This document shows positions 49,870-58,964 of a stretch of 64,000 nucleotides of DNA, one piece after another. The notes beneath the pieces are model-generated. The model was not told where the DNA came from. It saw only the letters and a list, made by a program, of their open reading frames with translations, and did not search any database. The stretch lies in contig JBITNC010000001.1 of NCBI GenBank assembly GCA_050084985.1, positions 127,658,001-127,722,000 on the forward strand, read 5' to 3'. Every line of letters begins with the position of its first letter. Positions within the stretch are counted from its first letter, which is position 1. The position numbers and the translations under genes were made by a program. The stretch comes from Nageia nagi. Its lineage: Eukaryota; Pinophyta.

Positions 49870-50500
49870 CTAATTATCATACCCCACAAAGATGCATTTT
49901 TCTGATCTTTTGTCTAGCTTCTTCCTTTTCTCTGAGGTAATGAAGGCAAATGCATCACAACCAAAGACCCTGAAGTGTGAGATGTTAGGTTTCTTTCCTG
50001 TCCATGCTTCATATGGGGTTTTTCCTTCAACTGCTTTAGTAGGACACCTATTTAGGGTGTGAATAGCAGTGTGAATAGCTTCTCCCCATAAGAAACTAGG
50101 AAGGTTACCCAACATGCATCTTGCCATTTCCATAATGGTGCGATTCTTCCTTTTAGCAACTCCATTTTGCTGAGGGGTGTATGGGATTGTGAATTGCCAC
50201 TTGATCCCATGTTTAACATAATAGTCATTAAACTCATTGCTATTATACTCACCCCCATTATCAGATCTCAGCATTTTAATCTTAAAATTAGTTTAATTTT
50301 CAAGAAGTGCCTTGAAGTCTTTAAACCTTTCAAAAGTTTGATCCTTGTGCTCAAGTAGATAACCAAATGTCATCCTACTGAAGTCATCAATGAAGGTTAG
50401 AACATAAGAAGCTCCCCTAGAGACTTAGTCTGAAATGGACCCATCAAATCTGAATGCACAAGTTGAAGAGGACGAGTAGCCTGAGTTGCCTTATCCTTTT
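49870..50500 (-). pseudogene. Element D integrase core, catalytic Glu replaced by Lys
   Basis: First catalytic Asp in HSDLMGPFQ (about 50463-50431). After a frameshift, a 134-codon frame (50274-49870) gives MLRSDNGGEYNSNEF (second Asp), IPYTPQQNGVAKRKNRT, FLWGEA, NRCPTKAVEGKTPYEAWTGK and FRVFGCDAF, the usual C-terminal copia integrase signatures. The third catalytic residue, Glu in NGVAERKN of copia integrases, is Lys here (codon 50152-50154). Integrase joins the cDNA ends to the target; with Lys at this place no strand transfer is expected. The same Lys occurs in array units B2 and B3. Confidence 0.85.
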
Positions 50501-50519
50501 CAAACTTTTGCCTATTCAT

Positions 50520-50740
50520 CTTTCCTAGAATGCACCTTTCACAAAGACCAATTATGGTGAAATATTAGGTAAACCTTCCATAAGTTCTTGATTTTTCATA
50601 TCTTGAATACTTTTGTGGTTAAGGTGCCCTAATCGTTGATGCCAAAGATTACCTTTTGAACACACATTTGCAACAAGACAAATCTTTGAAGGTACTTGAT
50701 CCACAATATAAAGGTCATTCTTTACTGATCCTTTCATCAA
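50520..50740 (-). pseudogene. Element D GAG-pre-integrase zinc finger
   Basis: Open frame 50740-50552 with NVCSKGNLWHQRLGHLNHKS and MKNQELMEGLP, the H...H half of the HHCC finger. The Cys half (ERCILGKMN-like) follows near 50545-50525 in a different frame. This finger normally precedes the integrase core and binds LTR ends. Confidence 0.8.
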
Positions 50741-50835
50741 GGTGGCAAGTCTTTTCTTAACACACTAGGAGTGTGAGGTAAACTCAAATGAGCATTCTTT
50801 CCTTGTAATCTGAATTACAGAGATAAAATTCATCC

Positions 50836-51102
50836 TTAGCTTAGGCACATAAAAGACATTATCAAGAGCCTTTCATGAATCTTCACATTCCCTATTCCTT
50901 GAACATCAAGGACTGTATTATCAGCTATCACAACTGTATCCTTGTTGTTCTTATGAAAGTTTTCAAACTTATCCTTTTCATAACACATGTGATTAGTGCA
51001 TCCTAAATCAACAATCCAATCATTTGAAATAGTTTGAGTCATTGAGTAGTAGGCAACAGTAGCAACATGCTTTTTCTTCTTTTTATTATTGAAATTTCTC
51101 AC
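50836..51102 (-). pseudogene. Element D aspartic protease fragment
   Basis: An 88-codon frame with NDWIVDLGCTNHMC at 50986-51021. The catalytic Asp is kept, but the usual Ser of DSG is Leu. It continues with KDKFENFHKNNKDTVVIADN and VQGIGNVKIH, typical of copia retropepsin. The frame overlaps the end of the gag frame by four bases. The protease would process the polyprotein. Confidence 0.8.
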
Positions 51103-51962
51103 ATTTGCATTTCCCTTGCCTTTTTGAGCAAATTTATTTTTACAACAATCATACTCTTTGTGCCCAAAGATGCCACAAAAGTTACAATTTCCATCAAACT
51201 TTTCCTACGGTGTTGGTTTGCTTGATCTAGCTTTATCATTCCTTTGCTTGAAGTTACCGTGCTTCCTGATGGTAGATGAGGATTTTTATCTTTGAATTTA
51301 TAATGTTTGAACGTCTTCTTGAAAGGAGTTTTGGTTGCTCCTAGAGCAATGCTATTATCCTTTGGAGAAAAGTTCAACATTTTCTTGTTCAAAGTTTCCT
51401 CATGTTTTAGAAGGAGTCTAGAAAGGTTGTCAAGAGACATGACATCTTCTTCATCATCGAGCCTAGTCTCCATAACTGTGATAAAGTTACTGAACTTTGT
51501 AGAGAGGCTTTGAAGAATGATGAAGACCATGAACTCATCATTGATCCAATTGCACCTATAGCGAACCAGTTGTGTCCTGAGGTTAATGATTTTGTTCAAG
51601 TAGATAGAGGCACTTTCATCTTCAACTTGACGATATTGCAACAACTTTTGTAGAATGGTGAACCTCCTTGAAAATTTGGACCCAAGGTAAATTTTCTTTA
51701 GTCTATCCCAAGCTTCTTTTGCTGATGTTGAAGAAGAGATCATGAGAAGGATGTCATCTGAAACTGCACGATAGATCATTGAAGTTGCTAACTCATTCTT
51801 TGAGTTGTAGATTTCAAGGGCCTTCTCATCTGTAGGAGTGACCAGATCTTCATTTACTATCTACCACAGCTTTCTTGCTTGTAACTTAGCTCTCATACGA
51901 GGTTCCCATATGCCAAAGTTGGAACCATCGAGTATATGCTTGGGTATGAAGGTTTCAACCAT
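51099..51962 (-). pseudogene. Element D gag, one early stop and one frameshift
   Basis: Starts at ATG 51962 (METFIPKHILDG-type N terminus, here MVETFIPKH) and reads GSNFGIWEPRMRAKLQ before a TAG at 51861-51863 (codon 34). The same frame then stays open to 51099 (226 codons from an internal Met at 51779). It shows the UBN2 capsid-like domain: KEAWDRLKKIYLGSKFSRRF, then SLSTKFSNFITVMETRLDDEE and LSRLLLKHEETLNKK. A shift near 51285 moves the zinc knuckle into another frame. The start matches the array gag ATGs at 35229 and 41829. Confidence 0.85.
51145..51186 (-). other. Intact CCHC zinc knuckle of element D Gag
   Basis: CNFCGIFGHKEYDC, a perfect CX2CX4HX4C, but out of frame with upstream gag. 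It is the only intact knuckle among the copies in this window. Confidence 0.85.
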
Positions 51963-52099
51963 TGTCTGTACAAAAGTAAATATGCAATAAGAATGCAAAT
52001 TTTTACAAGTTTCCATGTATACAAATCAAACATAAGTAAACATGTCCCACATGTGCAAACTTATAAACCACGATCCGTAGAGGAATAAAGTTGGGGTTG

Positions 52100-52515
52100 T
52101 TTTCTTGTATAGAATTAGGCCTTCACCTGGATGCCCGCAAGGTGGAGCCCAGGTACTACCAGTCCTCAACCAGTTCACCTTGGTCAATAATATACTCTCA
52201 CAAGGAGAAGTACCAACTATTTTTCAAGGATCCGATGTATCTTGGATCGGCCATTTTAATTATCTTGATTAAGGTTTTCAATTTTCCTCCTAGGTTATTA
52301 GGATAATCCTTGAATGGACATGCGGACATGTGGTATCACTACACACATGCCTGTCCACCTAATAGAGTTATGTCCAATCCAACAGAGGTCTTAGGGCAAT
52401 TAAGATGGACTTACCACCACTTGGGTCTTCGGACTAAAAGGGCTCCAGTCTGCCCTGTCCTCACCTCATGGCTCCCCAAACAAGTCATGTTGTGGAAGAA
52501 TACTTGCGGATGTGT
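52100..52515 (-). other. Conserved copia leader block, element D copy
   Basis: Reverse-strand counterpart of 2690-3070 and the array copies; contains AACATGACTTGTTTGG, TAGTGATACCACATGTCC and GTACCTGGGCTCC. It sits about 140 bp before gag. The acceptor-like TTTTGTACAG just before the gag ATG would allow a spliced leader, which is speculative. Confidence 0.65.
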
Positions 52516-53929
52516 TCATTTTAGGGGTTACTTTCAATATTTGCATTTTGCAAGTATAAAGCAAATTGTGCAAACATATAAAGTAAAGTAAAATTGCATC
52601 ATCCACACGAGCTTGAAAAACCTTCAAAAGTCCAATAGGTTTTGTACTAACCCCTAAAGGACATTTTAAATTTTGTATATTTTGCTCAATTCATTCAAGC
52701 ACTTAATGAATTTAAAAAAAGGAACTAAGTCCTACTTAGCATTAATCCATAACTTTAAAAAAAATGCATTGTTCCATGACTTAAAAAATTTAAGTAATAA
52801 TCATGCATCATGCATTATTTAACTTAAAAAATTTTAAGTCCTAAGCATGTTTTATTCTTCAAACAAGATAAAGATACATGCATCATAAGTCTAGCATACA
52901 AGATCTAGATAAGGTTTACAAGATAAAGAGACATGCATCATAAGTTTAGCATGCAAGATCTAGATAAAGTTTAAGTAAAAATTATACCAATTCCCTCCTT
53001 TTCACTTAAAGTTTTATCCCTAAAAAAAAACTTGTATGCTAAGATTTGTCTTATAAGTATGCATGTTAAGTAAAAAAAATTCCCTTATTTACTTAAAAAA
53101 TAGCATACTTATACTAAATTAGTATGCTTAGAGAGAAAAAAAATGCTAAGAGGTTAGAATTTTAGAAATTGCATGTGCACCTTAGTAAACTAAACATGCA
53201 ATATTAAAAATATTCTAAGCATTTTTTTTAAAAAAGCTAAGTTTAACTTAAAATATTTTTGACCTTATTGTAAAAATAAGTTAAAAATATTCACTACTTA
53301 CCAAGTCTCCAAGAATTAAATGGTAAAAGAAGGAGACCCATACCCCTACTTCATGCATATTTAATGCTTCTTTTACTTCAAGCACTCTAAAATACTTTAA
53401 GTCAAAAAAAAAATAAATGCATATAGGTAAAGTAGTGATGGCAACCCTTCCCTTACCAAGGAGTATACATTGCCTCTTGGGAGTAGTCAACAAAAAATTA
53501 ATGCTCAAGGGGTTTGGTTGGGTTCTTAAGACTTAGGTGGTAAAACAAGGAAAAAAAAATCAAACCCCCTTTCTAGTTGGTAAAAACAAAATTAAATGTA
53601 TGTTAGTACTTTAAAAAATGACCCCCCCTTTTTCTTCTACTAAGAAGAGCACGTTGCTTGTGGAGGAGCATAGAAAGAAGGTAAAAATGGTCAACAAGAA
53701 TTAATGCTCAACAAGAAGGGAAGGAGTACACGTAAGGTTTCAATTAATGGTGAGATGGAAGAGGATGAGAGAGAGTGTAGTCCTGTGATAGAGTGGATGT
53801 GGAGGCCAGTCAGCTATTGAAAACCATCCCAGCCATGAAGATGTGAGCGAGGGAGGAGGGAGGTGCTCATTTTGACACCATGGATTACTTCTGGAGAGGC
53901 GTAGGACAAGTTGATGAGGGAGGAGGGAG
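52516..53929 (-). other. Non-coding AT-rich leader of element D
   Basis: A/T runs and a pair of direct repeats (CATGCATCATAAGTYTAGCA at about 52880 and 52930). At 53740-53929 the base composition turns G/A-rich (GGGAGGAGGGAG words), leading into the captured gene-like fragment. Confidence 0.5.
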
Positions 53930-54514
53930 TATGCAACCACATTGTATCACTGCTCTAACCATGGCTACGTGTTCATCAATACTCCTACTATTTACGAGTG
54001 TAATGATTGCTATAAGAAACCTGACTATTCTAAAACCGTGCTGAGCAGCGAAGGAAGAAGCAACCATGCTGTATCACATTTTCTTGGAAATGGGAATGGG
54101 TACTCAAGAGTTACACCTTCCCAAAATAATTCCTACTGGTTAAAAGAAGCACCTGGAACAAAGAAAATTTAGGTAGATGGAATGGACATGGGTACAGGCA
54201 AAAGCATGGATTCTACTCATGATCAAAGACATGTTAAAGAATTTCTCTCTTTAATGATGGGGATGACTGGAAGCTTGAGATGGATGTTGTTAGAAATGTG
54301 CTAAGCCAGTGTAGATATGATGTTGAGAAGAGTCTCAACAGATTGCTTGAAATGGTGTCAACCTCTTCCAAGGTTCATTATGAGGACCTTTTTGCTATTG
54401 TATCAGGTTGAAATTGCAGTATTGAGAAGGATGGACTGATTGAAATCTCATTTCAAGAAATATCAAAGACTTTCCCAGATAGAGATCAGGATGATACCAG
54501 GCCAGGGAGTGAAG
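53930..54514 (+). pseudogene. Host-gene-like fragment inside the leader of D
   Basis: Lies antisense to element D and is richer in G/C and codon-like than its surroundings. A 76-codon frame (53942-54172) reads HGYVFINTPTIYECNDCYKK and NGYSRVTPSQNNSYW. After a frame change, 54250-54411 reads FNDGDDWKLEMDVVRNVLSQ, then CRYDVEKSLNRLLEM, which resembles the UBA/CUE-like helical segment of plant SMR/DUF1771 proteins (SDE5-like); the match is from memory. A further stretch (IEKDGLIEISFQEISKTF) ends at GAAG, followed by a donor-like GTAAG at 54515. It is flanked by leader sequence on both sides, so it was captured by the element or an ancestor. Confidence 0.5.
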
Positions 54515-54519
54515 GTAAG

Positions 54520-55540
54520 GCGGTGTCACTGCCTGCAGAGGAGAGGAGGAGAGGTCGTGAGGGAGGAGGCTGCGCACTATGGGGAGGAGGAAGACCACCA
54601 ACGTGGCCCTCCATTTTTCAAAATTTAATTTTATTATTATTTAAAATATTTTCAATTTAATACTAATTTGTAAAAATTAAAAAATATTGTAAATAAAGTG
54701 AAGGTAAATATCTTTTTGTTAAATACCTTTCTCCCCCCTTTTTTTGATATATTGTAAGGTATACAATAAATTTACCTTCACTTGTGTTTACTTTAAACAA
54801 GAAAAGTAAACCTCAAGAAATTAGTTTTTAATCAATGCTACTAACAAACAACATGTTAGTAAGAATATTTGCATTTCATAGTATCCTCTTAAAAAATATA
54901 TCATGTATTAAGCATTTTTGTAAAAAAATATGCTACTAACATAAGAGGTTAGTATAAAAATATGCTTGCACTACCATTTTGATCATATTTTGCAAAAATA
55001 AACTCACATCTCACAAAATATGTTAGCATTTTTTTTAAAAATAGTAAAAAAATAAAGAAGGAAAAATGTTATACCTTCTTAACTATTTTATCCTCTTAAA
55101 AAGCTACTCACATAAGAGGTAAAAAAAATTACATTATATGGCTATTATGACAATAAATAAAGGGTTAACATATTTAAAAAAATGTTAGTATTCCAATGAA
55201 TATAATCCCTTCCTTTTTAAAAAAAAAATTAGATTATACCTTTTCAAATTTTACCTCACAAGTAAGTAAAAAATGTAATTACTTCTCTCAAATTTTTACA
55301 CTAAATTTGTGTAAAAATTTGAGTATTTCCAAAAAAGTTTAACTATAACATATTTTGCAAAAAATAAGCTCCAATATCTCACAAAATATGTTAGTATCTA
55401 ATGCAATAATCCATAAGATAACCAAATGAGGAGGAAATTTATACCTTCTCTTAAAATTTACCTCACCAATGGGGTGTAAGATGAGGAATGAAGAAGGATG
55501 AAGAACCTCCAAGATGTAGAAGAAGAGCTTCCACACCAAG
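54520..55540 (-). other. Leader of element D next to the primer site
   Basis: GA-rich to 54600, then very AT-rich with many TTAGTA/AAAAAATA runs, no coding signal. The last 100 bases (AAGCTCTTCTTCTACATCTT on the element strand) resemble the start of the element A leader (GAGGCTCTTCTTCAGCATCT). Confidence 0.5.
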
Positions 55541-55552
55541 CTCTAGATACCA
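55541..55552 (-). other. Primer binding site of element D
   Basis: TGGTATCTAGAG on the reverse strand, two bases inside the 5' LTR. It is the initiator tRNA-Met complement with one extra T. Confidence 0.8.
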
Positions 55553-55554
55553 AT

Positions 55555-56024
55555 TGAGAGAATTAGCACTACTCTAATCCTCAAGGTCCAAGACTAGGAA
55601 ACTCAATCACACAACATTCACACAAGATAACACAAGTGTAATGTGGTTCCTCCCTCCTTGGGAGTACATCCATAACTAGTATCTCAATTCTCAAGTATGC
55701 CCCTCTTACAACTATTCTCTTCATCTCCTACACAAACTAGTAGAGTAATCTTACTCCAAAACTTAGATGTGTTACAAGAGGAGAGGCCCTCTATTTATAG
55801 CTTGAGAGCACCTCCCTAACCTCCCTTTAACCCAAGGGTAAGGTTAGGGTTACAATAAATGTGTGACCTAACTTTAACCTACCAAATAACCCCATGGTTA
55901 GTTCAAAGTCCACACATAATAAAGAATTCAATTAATCCCTTAAGGTATCTACATATCCTTTAAGTGATTAATTGAACTTACAAGGAGTTTAGATATTCAC
56001 AATATTTCATTACAAATTCTAACA
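55555..56024 (-). repeat. 5' LTR of element D
   Basis: 470 bp, same length as 46678-47147 and about 99% identical by eye. TATAAATA on the reverse strand is at 55792-55799; U3 inverted repeat at 55927-55976. Confidence 0.95.
55792..55799 (-). promoter_or_regulatory. TATA box in the 5' LTR of D
   Basis: TATAAATAG followed by AGGGCCTCTCC, the equivalent of the TATAAATAGAAGG box in all B-type LTRs. It would drive the element RNA. Confidence 0.6.
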
Positions 56025-56029
56025 CTATC
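56025..56029. repeat. Target site duplication of element D, right
   Basis: CTATC, identical to 46673-46677. Confidence 0.95.
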
Positions 56030-56160
56030 AATGGTGCATATTCTCTAGGATAAGTTGTAGGAAACTTTGTCATATGGTCTATCAATTTTATGACACTTGT
56101 ATGCATAGATACAAGTTTTAATTTTTGTATTCTTGAACTTTGTTTAGTTTAATATCTTCT
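56030..56160 (+). pseudogene. CACTA/En-Spm-type coding remnant, right part
   Basis: Continues the frame interrupted at 46677: NGAYSLG, a stop, then VVGNFVIWSINFMTLV. The LG..VG.FV.W pattern is what suggests the DUF8039-like assignment. Decay after about 56120. Confidence 0.35.
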
Positions 56161-57699
56161 ATGCATATTTTGATTTTCATCTTGATTTTTTTTCTTGTGG
56201 GTATGAGATGTTGTTGATGAATAGGATGTAAGAAATGATACCAACAAAGAGGTAAACATTACAAATCTATAACAATAGAAAAATGTTTATCTCTAAAATT
56301 ATCTTCATCTCAATAGGTATTAGTGATTGCCTTTATGTAAATTATTGGTGTAATTTTTTGGGGCTTAAGTTTGTGGGTATATTTCCTTCCTAGGAATATC
56401 TAAATACTTTGTCTGCAAAATAGATATTATCAAACAATTTCAAGCCTTGTGTATTCTTTCACATTTTGCATACATGTCTCTTAGGTTATTCAAAACCACA
56501 AGTTTCGATGAAAAACCATTGTGAATTACTATTTAATGGATGTCCATACTTCCATTTCTATCCCCCATGTTGGTACATGTTGGAAGAATGTTGGAAAAAA
56601 TTGAGAGTCTAGATTTACTCCTAATAGTTGCATTTTCTTAAAAGTCTTTATGTCCTTAAAAAATCCCTTTTGTGCATATTGGATGTCCAATCATAGCCAC
56701 AATAGTATGGATTTAATCCTAATAATTGCATGGCTACCAAGCCAATAATAACCACAACATTTGATGAAAAACCATTTTCAACTACTCTTTGATGGATGTA
56801 CATACCTTTTGGTAAGACTCCCATGGTGACACATGTGGGAAGAATGTTGGAAAAGGTTGTAAAGTATAACTTTACTCATAATAATGTATGAAAATCATCC
56901 ATCACGACACTACATCACAATTTACATATGGATGGTGTTAGTGGTAGTTTTCTTGTTGCCTTTACATATTCCTCTGAATCTTTTTATGTAAAGTTTATAG
57001 TTATTCTATAGTATTTATATTTGTAGTGTTAAAATTAATGTTCATGTATTTTGATGTTCCTCTATGCTTTCTTTCTTATAGGTAGGAGGAACTCCTAGTG
57101 ATTAGTGTCATGCTCAAAAAGTAACCTTATTAGCAAAAATGATAAGACATGTTACAACCAATATTTTTATTTATTACTCTTGATTAGATCTCAATGATAC
57201 AAATGATGAATCTATTTTTATTTGTTTCCTTGCAAAAGAGCTTTTTAAAAATAGTGTTCAAGCCTTTGTAAGGTTGTTTTTAGTTTCTACAAGCCTTGAA
57301 AATTATCTTTTGAAATTTGCAAAAGAATTTGGATTTCTTTGTTCTCTTCAATTACTTATGGATTTCTTTATTCAATTTTGCTGCTCTGCACTTATGGATC
57401 CTGCATACATGTGAATAGAAAAATATTAAATATACTTATTCATATCATGAAATAAGCATAAAAATGAACATAAATAAAGCATGTAAGTATGTGAAATATT
57501 AATGCACTTAACTTAGTAAATCTGGATGTGTTCTGATAGAGTAACCTTGCATTTAAATTGTGTCCTTTACTTTATTATAGAAGGGTTTATTTATAGATTT
57601 TAAAAATATATGAAGTTTCCAATTTTGAGACAAAATTCAAGATAGAAAAGCCTATCCAAAATTTTCATAGCTATGATCCAAAGATAATGAGTCACTCGT
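56161..57699. other. Anonymous DNA with a diverged direct duplication
   Basis: Segments at about 56500-56620 and 56765-56870 share GATGAAAAACCATT, then TGGATGTNCATAC and GGAAGAATGTTGGAAAA in the same order: an old direct repeat of about 265-bp period. No coding signal. Confidence 0.5.
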
Positions 57700-58964
57700 T
57701 ATCCTTTACTTTCTTCCCAAGATGATTTAGGAGTTATTTTTTTTCTCCATAGCATGGGAATGATTCATATCTTTGTTTAGAAGGTGTTTGGGCATTATAG
57801 TAAGCTCCATCATATGGTGAAGAAGGTGGTAATGATTTTTATGGTATTAATTGAGGTAATTGTTGTTGTGCTTGTTTTTGAGGTAATGGTGATCTAGAAG
57901 GATAATGTAAGTGTCCTTTATTTCTAGTTGGAGGTAAATGATACCTTTCAAGCTCATTTTGTCAATTTTTAAGTGAAGCTTCTTTTCTCTTAGCTAGATA
58001 AGTATATTGATATTTATACACTCCATGACCTTGTGGTGATAGAGATCATGCCCTATATTATCTGTTTTTATCTTTTTCCACTATATGATTGGATCTAGAT
58101 TGGATTTGGACATTTTGCTTATTGGGTTGCACCATGGGTGGTCTATTTTGATGTACATTGAGCACTGGTTGTGCTTGCAAATATGGTTGTTGGGTAAATC
58201 CCATGGGTTTCATTTATTGTTATACACCTTGGTTATACAAAACTATTTGTTGTTGTGGTTGGTGTTGTATATTATTTTGGGGAGGATTCTCTTTCCTATG
58301 TGCATAGGGAGGTATTTGTTGCAACCTAAACCTTGTAAGGTCATGATTATCTCTCACCTCACATCCTTATCTAGGTGTTATGTGGCTCAAAAAAGGAGTC
58401 AATGTATTTGATTTTAAAATGTACCAAGGATTATTATAAAATCTAGAATGATCTCTTGATTCTGGTATAGGATTAGCTATATCTATGGAGATTCAATCAT
58501 CAAATTCTTCTATTTACCTAGATATGGTGGAAGGACTATAATCATATCTTAGATATGATTGAACTATATGTCCATCTAGTAAATAATGTATGACACAATC
58601 ATACTTAGGTCTAAAAGGACCTCTTTGAAGGACAATATCAGTTGAGTGAGTTTTTGAAAGGGGGATGTTTCTTAATACAATCTCTTCTACACCATCATCT
58701 AGTTATGTGTCTTCCACTAAATAATCCAAATATAAAGGAAGACTATGGGCATGAGAAGAATGAGGGATTCTTAGCTATGTTAAACATTATTTAACTATAT
58801 CTAAGTCATGATCGATAGGATTTAAGTAAACTAGATTTATCTCTCAAGGAGTTTGTCTTCTCGAAATATTTCTACTAGACTTGTGACTTCTTCATTCTTC
58901 TAAATAGTTTTTGTTGTTCAGTTCTTGCTCTTGATGAGCCATTTGAGATCGAGTATTAACCATT
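57700..58964 (-). pseudogene. Ty3/gypsy gag-like pseudogene
   Basis: Starts at 58964 with MVNTRSQMAHQEQELNNKN. MVNTRS is a common N terminus of plant gypsy Gag proteins. One frame then stays mostly open for about 400 codons with scattered stops: GPFRPKYDCVIHYLLDGHIV, a Gln/Pro-rich middle (QQIPPYAHRKENPPQNNIQH), and SRSPLPQKQAQQQLPQ near the end. No zinc knuckle, protease or pol was found downstream, and no flanking LTR pair was recognised. It could instead be a host Gln/Pro-rich gene; the gypsy reading rests mainly on the N terminus. Confidence 0.4.

Larger units (their letters stand above)
46678..56024 (-). mobile_element. Element D: complete young copia element, 9.3 kb
   Basis: Both LTRs are 470 bp and differ at only about 4 positions by eye (near 46801, 46857, 47027 and 47132). 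A perfect CTATC duplication flanks the element. Reading 56024 to 46678: 5' LTR, primer site 55541-55552, 3.5-kb leader, gag from 51962, PR, IN, RT, RNase H ending at 48070, a 3' region with tandem repeats, purine tract 47148-47156 and 3' LTR. Several stops and frameshifts break the polyprotein, and the integrase lacks its catalytic Glu. Since its LTRs are so alike, it was probably mobilised recently, perhaps by proteins of a relative. Confidence 0.95.

Noticed and set aside
53740-54067. Reverse-strand frames opposite the captured fragment in D
   Set aside because: No motif; the coding-like signal is on the + strand.
58085-58411. 108-codon + strand frame
   Set aside because: Antisense to the better supported MVNTRSQ frame on the reverse strand.
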